A stretch of 64,000 bases of DNA. Source: Cryoendolithus antarcticus. Lineage: Eukaryota > Ascomycota > Dothideomycetes > Cladosporiales > Cladosporiaceae. The position numbers and the translations under genes were made by a program. Of this stretch, positions 1 through 9,120 are shown one piece after another. Below the pieces are notes generated by a model. The model saw nothing but the letters and a program-made list of their open reading frames with translations. It was not told where the DNA came from and searched no databases. Numbering within the stretch: the stretch's first letter is position 1; every line of letters starts with the position of its first letter. The DNA lies in the NCBI GenBank assembly GCA_002077065.1, contig NAJO01000004.1, positions 248,001-312,000 of the forward strand. Direction: 5' to 3'.

Positions 1-255
1 GGGCTGTACGGCGCCTAGGGAGCGGAGCTGGCGGGCGAAGGAAGGGTCTGAGGTTTCGAGATTTTGCGTTGGTGGGGTGGAGAAGTGCGGGTCTGAGGCG
101 TCGCGGTTTATGGCTGGGGAGCGGGAGGTGGAGGCGGAGGGAGGAGGGCGGGCAGTGGGACCAGAGGATGGAGGGGAGGTGTTGGGGGCGCGCTTGGGGT
201 ATTGGCGGGCTGCTGAGCCGGCGGCGCGGGAGGCTTTGGAGGTGGCGGAGCCCAT
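1..255 (-). CDS. Unidentified protein, 5' end only (runs off left edge)
   Basis: An open minus-strand frame of exactly 85 codons begins at the ATG at 255 and continues off the window without a stop. The N-terminus MGSATSK fits the N-myristoylation pattern (Gly2, Ser6, Lys7). It is followed by a Ser/Pro/Thr/Ala-rich linker and then a more conserved-looking tail ending in ARQLRSLGAVQP at the edge. Codons are strongly C-ending, as in other genes here, and the upstream region 256-764 would be a promoter shared with the GH92 gene. I do not recognise the family. The G-rich plus-strand frames over the same bases are its antisense shadow. That it is a gene is likely; its function is unknown. Confidence 0.65.
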   Translation of the reverse strand, partial: MGSATSKASRAAGSAARQYPKRAPNTSPPSSGPTARPPPSASTSRSPAINRDASDPHFSTPPTQNLETSDPSFARQLRSLGAVQP

Positions 256-764
256 GAGCTTATTTCGAGATGAGAGGGGATCGTCTCACGTCAATGTGTC
301 TTCACAGTATTGTGGCTCTCACATCACGACACAATGCGATTTTCTGGAGGCGATGAAGTCATCGTCTGTGCTCAAGCTCGACGGGCATCGCCTCCGAGAA
401 CGACACCAGAATCGTTCTTTTCCATCACACCCTAATGACCATCACTGTCGAGCAGGACGAGCGCGGCACCGAGGGCTACTCCGCATGAGAGATCAAGTGG
501 CATCGACTGGCGTAATCTTCAACTTCGCTGCCGTGGAGTAGCTGCTGATTATCACTCCGTTATTCAGCTCGACGAAATGCTCCCCCAACAGATCGACGCC
601 CACGTGTTGTGGTCTTCGGCTATCGAAAGGCTTGTCTTCTGTTCCTGACGTGCAATGAGCGCATTGGAGCGCATGGTGAGAGAGCGAGGTAAGAAACCAG
701 TATTCATGTCTCCTTTCGCCGTTTTAAATCTCGTCCCCTTTCGTACTCCGATCAATTCAGCAAA
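256..764. promoter_or_regulatory. Divergent intergenic region, left-edge gene / GH92
   Basis: This 509-bp stretch lies between two genes read outward, so it should hold both promoters. Short frames cross it but have no family resemblance. I see no repeat or RNA gene. Confidence 0.4.
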
Positions 765-3172
765 ATGTCAACTGCGATGGCAGCCAACAGATCTTCCCTG
801 TTTGCACTCGTCCTCACAGTGGTGACCTTCGCGGCCGCAGCAACTGCGCAGAACAGCACCAATGGCACAACTCCGGACTATTCGAAATACATCAACAACT
901 TCCTCGGTACCACCAATGGCGGCAACATGTTCCCCGGCGTAGTGCCGGCACCTTTCAGCATGGTCAAGCTGGGTCCAGATGTCGTCAACAAGACCACAGA
1001 CGCCTACAGTGGCTACTTGCCGGAAGGTCAGATCTTCGGCTTCTCGATGATGCACGAGAGTGGCACTGGAGGTGCGCCAAAGTACGGTGTCGTCAGCCAG
1101 ATGCCAGTCGTGGGAGGCGTGCCAAATCCGCTACTGGATCTAGGGAGGAACCGGACGACACCTGATGTTGCTACTGTGGGGTACTATCGGAGTGTGCTAG
1201 ACACTAACGTTAGCGTGGAGCTGGCTGGGACAGAGCGTGCTGGATTCTACCAATACACATTCCCAGCTGCAGGAGAAAAGGCGATTGTAGTGGATGTCTC
1301 GCATGTCCTAAACTCGTTCCGTGGCTTCGGCTGGGGTCAGGGCTACGCTGGTGGCAGCTTTACGTTGAGTGCCGATGGCTACACTGGACACGGTATCTAT
1401 AACAACGGCTGGAACCTTGCACCCAACTGGACGATCTACTTCTGTGGCCACTTCGATCAGCCCTATGTCGCGAAGACGTTCACAGGCAATGGCACGGGCA
1501 ACGCAACAACCCTGTACTCATACGGCGCTTCGAATGCCACTTCTGGGCTCTACAGGCAAGGCGCAGTGTTCTCATTCAAATCGTCTACAGTCACTTCTCG
1601 GGTTGGCATCTCGTTCATCTCGACCACGCAGGCGTGCTCCAATGTCGCTTCTCAGATACCCGCGAACACGACACTCACATCTCTTGTCGACCAGGCGCAG
1701 TCTCGATGGGCCGACGACGTCTTCAGCAAAGTCACTGTCTCGGAAACTAACACCACAGTCCTGACGCAGTTGTACTCCTACCTCTACGGCATGCATCTCC
1801 TCCCTTCCAATCGCACTGGCGAGAACCCTCTGTGGAACTCCACTGAGCCCAGCTACGATGACATCTTCACCTTCTGGGACTTGTTCCGGTGCTCGACTGC
1901 ATTGGTGCAGGTCCTTCAGCCGCAGTCCTATGAAGAGCAGCTCCGTTCCATCATCGACATCTGGCGACACGAAGGTTGGTTGCCGGATGGACGATCGTCG
2001 AACTTCAATGGCAGGACGCAGGGCGGCAGCAATGCCGATAATGTTCTTGCAGATGCATGGGTCAAGGGCGTGAGAGGACAAGTTAACTGGACGGACGCGT
2101 ATGCAGCGATGAAGACCGATGCGGAAGTCGTACCGATCAACAACCTTGACAAGATTGCCAACGACTCCTCGACCAAGGAAGGCCGTGGTGCGCTGCCGGA
2201 TTGGAAGCAATATGGCTACATCACGCCTCGCTTCTCGAGAGCGGTGTCGAGAGCTGTCGAGTACTCTGCCAATGACTTCGGATTACACCAAGTTGCTACT
2301 GGGCTGAACCTCACTGATGATGCGGAGAAGTACCTGAATCGCTCACGCAACTGGCGAAACCACTGGAACCCGCAGCAGGGAGCTTTGAACTTCACCGGCT
2401 TCCTGGTACCGCGATATGCGAACGGCAGCTTTCAGTATCCCTATGATCCACTGTCATGTGGTGGCTGCTATTGGCCAGGTCAGTCCTCTCTCCCATGCCC
2501 TGCTTTGTTTCCTCTCGACTGACACACCGTATAGACCCATATTACCAAGATCTGGCCTACACGTACACCCTTAACGCCCACCACGACATCTATCACCTCA
2601 TCGCGCTTTCCGGCGGTCCCCTATCCTTCAGGTCCCGCCTCGAGACTTTCTTCAAACCCGGCGTCTACACCGCCGGCAACGCAGCCTACGGCAACACGAT
2701 CTTCAACCCCGGTAACGAACCGGCCTTTACAACACCCTACCTATTCAACTTCGTCGGCCGGCAGGATCTAAGCGTGAAGTACTCCCGCAACGCAGCGAAG
2801 TCGTTCTACAACGCCGGGCCCGCGGGCATACCCGGTAACAGCGATGCTGGAGCGATGCAGACTTGGATTCTGTGGAATATGATCGGGCTATACCCCATGA
2901 CGGGACAGAGCTGGTTCTTTGTGGGTAGTCCGTGGTTTGAGAGGATGAGTATTGACCTCGGAGGGAATAAGACGCTGGTGATTACGAGTTGTGGTGGGGA
3001 TCAAGAGGAGGCGATATATGTGCAGAGTTTGAGGGTTAATGGGTGTGAGTGGGATAAGGCTTGGGTGGAGTGGGAGGATGTGTTTGCGAATGGAGGGACG
3101 CTGGAATTCGTACTGGGCAGGGCGCAGACGAGGTGGGCTACAGGGGAGTTGCCGCCGAGTCCTGCTAGCTAG
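765..3172 (+). CDS. Secreted GH92 alpha-mannosidase
   Basis: Glycoside hydrolase family 92 enzymes are calcium-dependent exo-acting alpha-mannosidases that trim mannose from N-glycans and mannans. Exons are 765-2478 and 2535-3172, with a 56-nt intron (GTCAGT...ATAG) that restores the frame as WP-DPYYQDL; the product is 783 aa. Residues 1-29 form a signal peptide (hydrophobic core, then ATAQ), so the protein is secreted or vacuolar. Family signatures are FWDLFR near residue 370, GGSNADNVLADAWVKG at about 420-435, and a C-terminal block containing GAMQTWILWNMIGLYP. Many N-x-S/T sequons fit an extracellular glycoprotein. Length is normal for the fungal family. A degraded copy of its 3' end lies at about 4039-4347. 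Family assignment is firm; the exact linkage preference cannot be read from sequence. Confidence 0.93.
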
Positions 3173-3490
3173 GTGTGGATAGACAGTAGAATACCGCGAA
3201 GGGTGACGGCACTTACATGTATCGCCGGCGGACAGTTCTGATATAAGACCTGATAAGTAGTAAGGGTCGGATGATGTCACCCCATAAGGTAGCTCTGATT
3301 AACATACAGTATCGTAATGAGAAACGCGAGACGTTACACATTTGACTCTATGTGGTTCCCTAGGATATATGTAGCTAGTCAGACTGTGTCCTTGTTCCTT
3401 TTTCGCACGCAGCTTGGCCTTGATCCACCACCTAGCAGGTTTCGAGTCTGAGTCCTACCCTTCGACTGCACGCGAATCACATTCCCTTCT

Positions 3491-3958
3491 ATGAGTGCTA
3501 CATTTAATTACGTGATCGCCTACATCACCTGGGTCGCATATCAACGCGCGAGTGGAAATGCAGAAGTGGTGCAGCTCTACTGTGCCTGGGTCGAGCGTCG
3601 AGACATACCGCATGCCGAACGACTTGGTCGACTGGCGGGTTATCTCGCATCATCCATGCTCTGGATCACGGCCGGGGGGTACATCACCAGCGTAACAGAA
3701 GAACTCATTCGACACTATGAGGTCTCACATCCTCGCTCTGACCATGGCAGTAAGGCAAGATGGATCATACCGATAGTCTTGCTACTGTTGGCTGGGACGG
3801 TGTTCTGCCAGCGCAGCACGCGTACTTCGCCACCTTCTTACTTAGCCAGGCAGTGCATCCGCCTTGCCGAGCTTGCCGTATTATGTATAGGCTCGCATGC
3901 CTCATCTGAAGATCCTGCGAGTGCCTCCAAACTGGGCAAGATCACGGCCGACTGCTGA
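3491..3958 (+). CDS. Doubtful small hypothetical protein
   Basis: An ATG-started frame of 155 codons lies between the GH92 gene and its relic. It has two hydrophobic stretches, one about residues 50-65 and a stronger one near 92-106 (IIPIVLLLLAGTVF), so a small membrane protein is possible. I recognise no family. The C-terminal third looks like random translation. It could be a chance frame or a decayed gene. Confidence 0.22.
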   Translation: MSATFNYVIAYITWVAYQRASGNAEVVQLYCAWVERRDIPHAERLGRLAGYLASSMLWITAGGYITSVTEELIRHYEVSHPRSDHGSKARWIIPIVLLLLAGTVFCQRSTRTSPPSYLARQCIRLAELAVLCIGSHASSEDPASASKLGKITADC

Positions 3959-4038
3959 GCACATATCCGAACGATATTCTCCGGAGCGGCGACACAGCCC
4001 TCCCCTGCACATCAGATGGCATGAGCCCACAATCAACG

Positions 4039-4347
4039 GACTCTCGAGAACAACGAAATTTTTGGGGGTCGCCGGCGCAATGCAAACTTAGATTCCGTAC
4101 AATATGATCGGAATATATCGTCTAACGGGGCAGAGCTAGTTCTTCGTAAAGAGTGGTCCGAGACTATGGCTGTCAATCTCGGATGGGCCAAGGCGCCAGT
4201 ACTTACGAATTTTGGCGGGTATCAGGAGGAGTCGATATGGGCCAAGGATGGAGTGGGAGGATGTGTTTCCCAAGGGGCGTAGGTTGGAGTTTGTGTCAGG
4301 GAGGGAGCAGAGGAGGTGGACGCTGCCACCGAGTCCTGCTAGCTAGG
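4039..4347 (+). pseudogene. Decayed duplicate of the GH92 3' end
   Basis: This stretch aligns in the same orientation with the last 370 or so bases of the GH92 gene upstream (about 2785-3173). In the best part (4071-4118) 37 of 48 bases match and most differences are transitions. Two Trp codons of the parent are TAG here (4089-4091 and 4137-4139), and there is a small deletion just after that which shifts the frame. The block GTGGAGTGGGAGGATGTGTTT is nearly unchanged, and the homology runs through the parent stop region (CCTGCTAGCTAGG). Homology ends abruptly after the stop. It cannot encode a functional enzyme. The G-to-A changes fit repeat-induced point mutation, but neutral decay is possible. 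Confidence 0.85.
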
Positions 4348-5247
4348 AGTTGGCCAGGTCAGAATAACGTGATATACACAGTCGTTATGTTGGCACAAGA
4401 CCCAGTCGCGCACGAAATCTCATCAGGTAGCCTTGCCCGTAAGCAATTCATATCGCTTCATCACCGGCGACATGCTATTCTCGATGATCTGCATCCTCCA
4501 GGAAGCCTCATATGCATCTCGGCTGCGGCGTGGGATGTCTCATGCACAATACTCGGGATGTGGTGAGGTGATTGGTCGTAGTTGAGCATGCGGATGTTGC
4601 ACCTGATCGGACATCCGTGATGCGACTCGTGAAGGAAGTCAGCGACGAGGTAGGTAGGTGACTAGGTGCCTCATCAGCCGCTCGACAGGAACGTGATGCT
4701 TGATGTGCGTCTGAGCGGTGAGACGGGGTGAAGGGCACAGCTGGCGGCCTCGCGAGGCCGCGCGAACGACCGTCGAGTCGTTCAGAATGGAAGTCGTGTA
4801 AAGTACGAATTTATACCACCATCCGAAGTCAAAAGCGAATTCGATAGGAAGAAGTCTTGAAAGGTTGATGACCAAAGTCTCTATTGTCGTCGTCTGGTCC
4901 AAGCGTCGGAATCTGAGATCTCACCCCAGTCGCCACGCTTCCCGCCCAGACTCTTGGGCTCATGCGGTGGGGCGGAGTCCAACGGACGGACTGTCAGCCA
5001 GATCATCTGGGGACATGTTTCGTGGTGGCACATGAGCGGTAGACTTATTGCTACCTTATTATCATATTTGCTTTGTTACGCTGTTCTGCTACGAGACGCT
5101 CGAGTGCTGGACGCTGCTGTGATCACATTCCGGCATTACAATTGAACATCTTAGCGGCAGACTTGGACTATGCGTGGCCTTTGGATGCTATAGAGCTGGT
5201 TCTTCGACGACTTGTACTGATAGAGCTGGCCTCGATCTACCGCGGTC
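4348..5247. other. Intergenic, no gene seen
   Basis: About 900 bp between the GH92 relic and the antiporter start. Frames here are short and lack family features. The distal part should contain the antiporter promoter. Confidence 0.4.
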
Positions 5248-8003
5248 ATGTCCACGGTCACAGAATTCGTGAGCGTTACGCTCACGAAAACACTGGCCGC
5301 TTCAGCGTCGGCTTCGGCCACAATGAGAGCAGCACCACAAGGCGGTATTCTGGAAGGCAGCAACCCGTCACACTATGATAGCAAGAACCCATTAATCTTG
5401 TTTATAATACAGGTAAGCGACTCTAACTGCGAACACTCATGATAGCTATTCTGATCAAGCTCACAGGCTGGAATAATCATCCTCTTCTGTCGGCTCCTCC
5501 ACTACCCTCTGTCGCTCATCCGACAACCGCGAGTCATCGCCGAAGTGATAGGAGGCATTCTTTTGGGTCCATCCGTGATGGGCAGGATCCCTGGCTTCAC
5601 GAATGCGATCTTTCCGACGGCTTCGTTGCCGAATCTCAACCTGGTGGCAAACCTGGGGCTGGTCCTTTTCTTGTTCTTGGTCGGTCTCGAAGTCGATCTA
5701 AGGTACCTGGTCAGTAATTGGAAGCCGGCCGTCAGTGTGGGTGCGTTGGGTATGGCTCTACCCTTCGGACTTGGTTGCGCGATTGCGTACGGGCTGTTCA
5801 ATGAGTTCAAGGACGAGCCGGGTACTGTGCCTATAAGCTTCGGGACATACATGTTGTTCATTGGTGTGGCCATGGCCATCACGGTAAGTCTGGCTTCCAG
5901 TGCTGGTGGAGGCTTTGGGCTGACATGTGACAGGCTTTCCCAGTACTGTGTCGAATCTTGACCGAACTGAAGTTGCTGTCGACACCTGTGGGTGTCATCG
6001 TGCTCTCTGCAGGGGTCAGCAACGACGTCGTCGGCTGGGTCCTCCTTGCTTTGTGCGTTGCTCTAGTCAATGCTGGTAGTGGGCTCACCGCGCTGTGGGT
6101 ACTCTTGACGTGTGTCGGCTACGTCTTCTTTCTGGTCTTTGCCGTCCGACCGGCCTTCATCTGGTTCTTACGACGTAACCACGCTCTCACCGACGGACCG
6201 TCCCAGGGTATCATCGTATTGACCCTGCTTATCGCGCTGGGATCTGCATTCTTCACAGGCGTTATCGGCGTGCACCCTATTTTCGGCGCCTTCTTAGCAG
6301 GATTGATCTGCCCACACGAGGGAGGATTCGCGATCAAAGTAACGGAGAAAATTGAGGATCTGGTGACTGCACTATTCCTCCCGCTTTACTTCGCGCTGTC
6401 AGGTCTATCTACTAATCTCGGATTGCTCGACACCGGCATTACCTGGGCTTACGTTATCGGCGTCACAGCTACTGCCTTTGTTGCAAAATTCACCGGAGGC
6501 TCACTAGCAGCAAGACTCAACGGCATGGTCTGGCGAGAGTCTTTCACGATAGGCGCACTCATGTCTTGCAAGGGTCTTGTGGAACTGATTGTGCTCAATA
6601 TTGGACTTTCAGCCAAAATCCTGAGTACCAGGACATTCACCATCTTCGTGGTGATGGCTTTGATCACTACGTTTGCCACGACGCCGCTTACAGCAGCACT
6701 GTATCCACCCTGGTATCAACGCAAGCTGGAGGCATGGAAGCGTGGCGAGATCGATTGGGCTACGGGCAAGCCAGTCGATGGCAGCGACAGCGATTCGGCA
6801 AATGTGATTGCGCGGCTGGAGTCTACGAAAGTCAAGAGTGTCTTGGTATATCTGCGACTCGACAACATGCCGACCTTGCTGGCCTTCGTCTCGCTACTCG
6901 GTGGCAAACAGGTCGCATCTACGACCAAATCGCATCCCTCGCTGGAGAAGGCGACGCAGGAAGAGGGCGAGAAAGCAGCATCAACAGAGATCAATCGCAA
7001 GAAGCAGCCAACTCAAGTTCATGGCGTCCGCTTCGTCGAGCTCGATGAGCGAGGCTCTTCAGTCATGAAGGTCTCTGAGGTGGATGAGTATACCGCCTTT
7101 GACCCCGTACTGAACGCTTTCCGCGTACTGGGTCAGCTTTACAACCTCGCAGTCTCGGGCGAGGTTACGGTCTCGCCGATAGCATCGTACTCAGACATCT
7201 TGGTCCACAAAGCCGCCGACGAAGCATCAGATCTACTTTTGCTCCCGTGGAGCGAGACTGGCAGCATGGTCGAAGCGCAGACGATTTCTAACGAGAGCGT
7301 GCAAAACAAACTCGCTAGCACAGCATACACGCAATTCGTCGCCCGCACCCTGGACCAAGCAGCGACTACAACCGCAGTCTTCATCAATAAAGGCTTCAGT
7401 GGCACTCTCAAGGCTCGACCATCGACTCTTAGCCGCTCCATGAGCAACATCAGCATGCGAAGGCACAGCGACTATCCTACTCAGCCCGCCGTGGACCGTA
7501 GTCACCACATTTATATGCCGTTTTTCGGTGGCGCCGACTCCCGCGCAGCGCTGCGCTTGGTGCTGCAGATTGCTGAGAATCCAGAAGTGACAGCTACCAT
7601 CGTACACTTCACGACTGCGGCCCGCGTGTCTGAAAGCGGCAGCGGCAGTGACAATATTACTGAGCGCTTCTCGTTACACGGCAATGCCAAGGAGGGGCAA
7701 GACCCAGCGCATGCAGACCACACATACTTCTCCACGGTACAGAAGAGTCTAGCGCCAGATCTTGCGCAGCGGGTCATATTCGATTCCACAGCGGGCAACT
7801 CGCCACTGCTTGCAGCGCTTGAGAGGATACAAGAGGAAGTCGGGCAGAACCCGAGAAATGGGGGAGATCTCGTTGTGCTTGGTAGAGGTAAGGCGGATTT
7901 GAGTGGCAGCGGTTTCGGCACTGCCTGTTTGGGTGGTGCAGCTGAGAAGATACTGGATGCTGGAGTGAAAGCCAGCTTGTTAATTGTGCAGGCTAGGGAG
8001 TAG
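5248..8003 (+). CDS. K+/H+ antiporter, CPA2 family (Kha1-like)
   Basis: A monovalent cation:proton antiporter of the CPA2 family, which in yeast (Kha1, 873 aa) acts in endomembranes on K+ and pH homeostasis. Exons are 5248-5412, 5467-5883 and 5934-8003; introns of 54 and 50 nt join as IIQ-AGIIIL and AIT-AFPVLCRIL. The product is 883 aa. Residues about 50-440 form the multi-pass exchanger domain, with GPSVMGRIPG, LFLVGLEVDLRYL, AFPVLCRIL and GVHPIFGAFLAG as CPA2 hallmarks. The remaining 440 residues are a cytosolic tail ending in a universal-stress-like region (PFFGGADSRAALRL). The start is chosen because it gives a short N-terminal tail before the first membrane segment, as in homologues. Ion specificity is inferred from family membership. 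Confidence 0.92.
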
Positions 8004-9120
8004 GCCAAGCGAACACTATCATGTCGGCGTTGGAACTAAGGGGGAGTGGATGCACACGTGCCGGTCGGGAGCATTTACAGGCGATCTAGATGATGAAAGC
8101 ACAGTCTTGCAACTTGTGCGTGGTGGTCCTGCATGTTTTTCGTCCTATGTCGCCTACTCTCACCTCGCGCCATCGGATACTACATGTCATCTTGTACCTC
8201 CCGGCTATGCACATAGACGAGCTATCCACGCCTACAGACTACCTGTGCATGTAGACTCGAAGCTCCAACTACCGCGTGCCACATGCAGTCACACGAGCCA
8301 ATCCACGAATCCGCTACCACGCGGGCGGGCGATCACATGCTGTGCCTGCATGGGACTTCACGCGTCATCCGCCGCGTCCTGACATGTGAAGACTGGTGCT
8401 TCCAATGAACTTCAGTGGTACAGTGCAGCAAGTCTGAAGACGGCGTGTCTCGGCGTGGGCATGGTGGCGTGTGTCTGGATGCACGTTGATGGTGAAGGTT
8501 GCGGTTGAGCGTGACGGCAGATGGTGAGTCGAGACGATCAAGCGGTGACGGCGATGACTGGCTTGTGTTGAGAAAATATGTGGCTCTCAGGCGCATGTCC
8601 GAGCTGTCCGGTGGTGGCACCGCGTGAGATCTTTCGCAGTACGTGGATTGAACACCTCTGTCTGCGGCCGTAGAATCATTCCGGCGAGTCGAGGACTGGT
8701 GAACGTCTGTCTGCCAGCCTAACGCAAAATCCAAGCCTCGCAACAACCGCGGCATAACACCACTTCCCATGCGAGTGAGTCGGAAATAAGCAATGGGGAG
8801 ATCCACTCATGGCGCTGCGGCCGGTACCCCGTCAGATTACGTGCATGGTGATGCACGATTGGCACGCTAAATCTGTTCTTTTTGGTGAACAAGCGCGCAC
8901 CTGACTCCGGCTTCTGGCGGTCTGTGACAGCAGGAAAGCGCTAGGCAGACGACATTCTTGATGATGGAATGGCTGACAGTCGGTCACCTTGTGGGTATCT
9001 TTCTTTTGCCGCTCCATGTGTTGGATCATTTGGTAGGATGAACGCCACACGACTTTAGTGGCGGCTGAATACTTTGTCATTGGATTGTTCCTTTCCTTCG
9101 ACTTGAAGGCCACGAGTGCA
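8004..9120. other. Intergenic, no gene seen
   Basis: About 1.1 kb between the antiporter stop and the patatin ATG. The longest minus-strand frame (8333-8806) opens with GTG rather than ATG and has no family features. The 3' part should carry the lipase promoter. Confidence 0.4.

Noticed and set aside
69..541. Plus-strand frames in the G-rich left end
   Set aside because: They lie antisense to the better minus-strand frame starting at 255 and show skewed Gly/Arg composition typical of a shadow.
1572..2210. 212-codon minus-strand frame inside GH92
   Set aside because: Antisense to a well-supported GH92 exon; no family features.
8333..8806. 157-codon minus-strand frame
   Set aside because: Opens with GTG, not ATG; Ser/Arg/His-rich random look; no splice partner.
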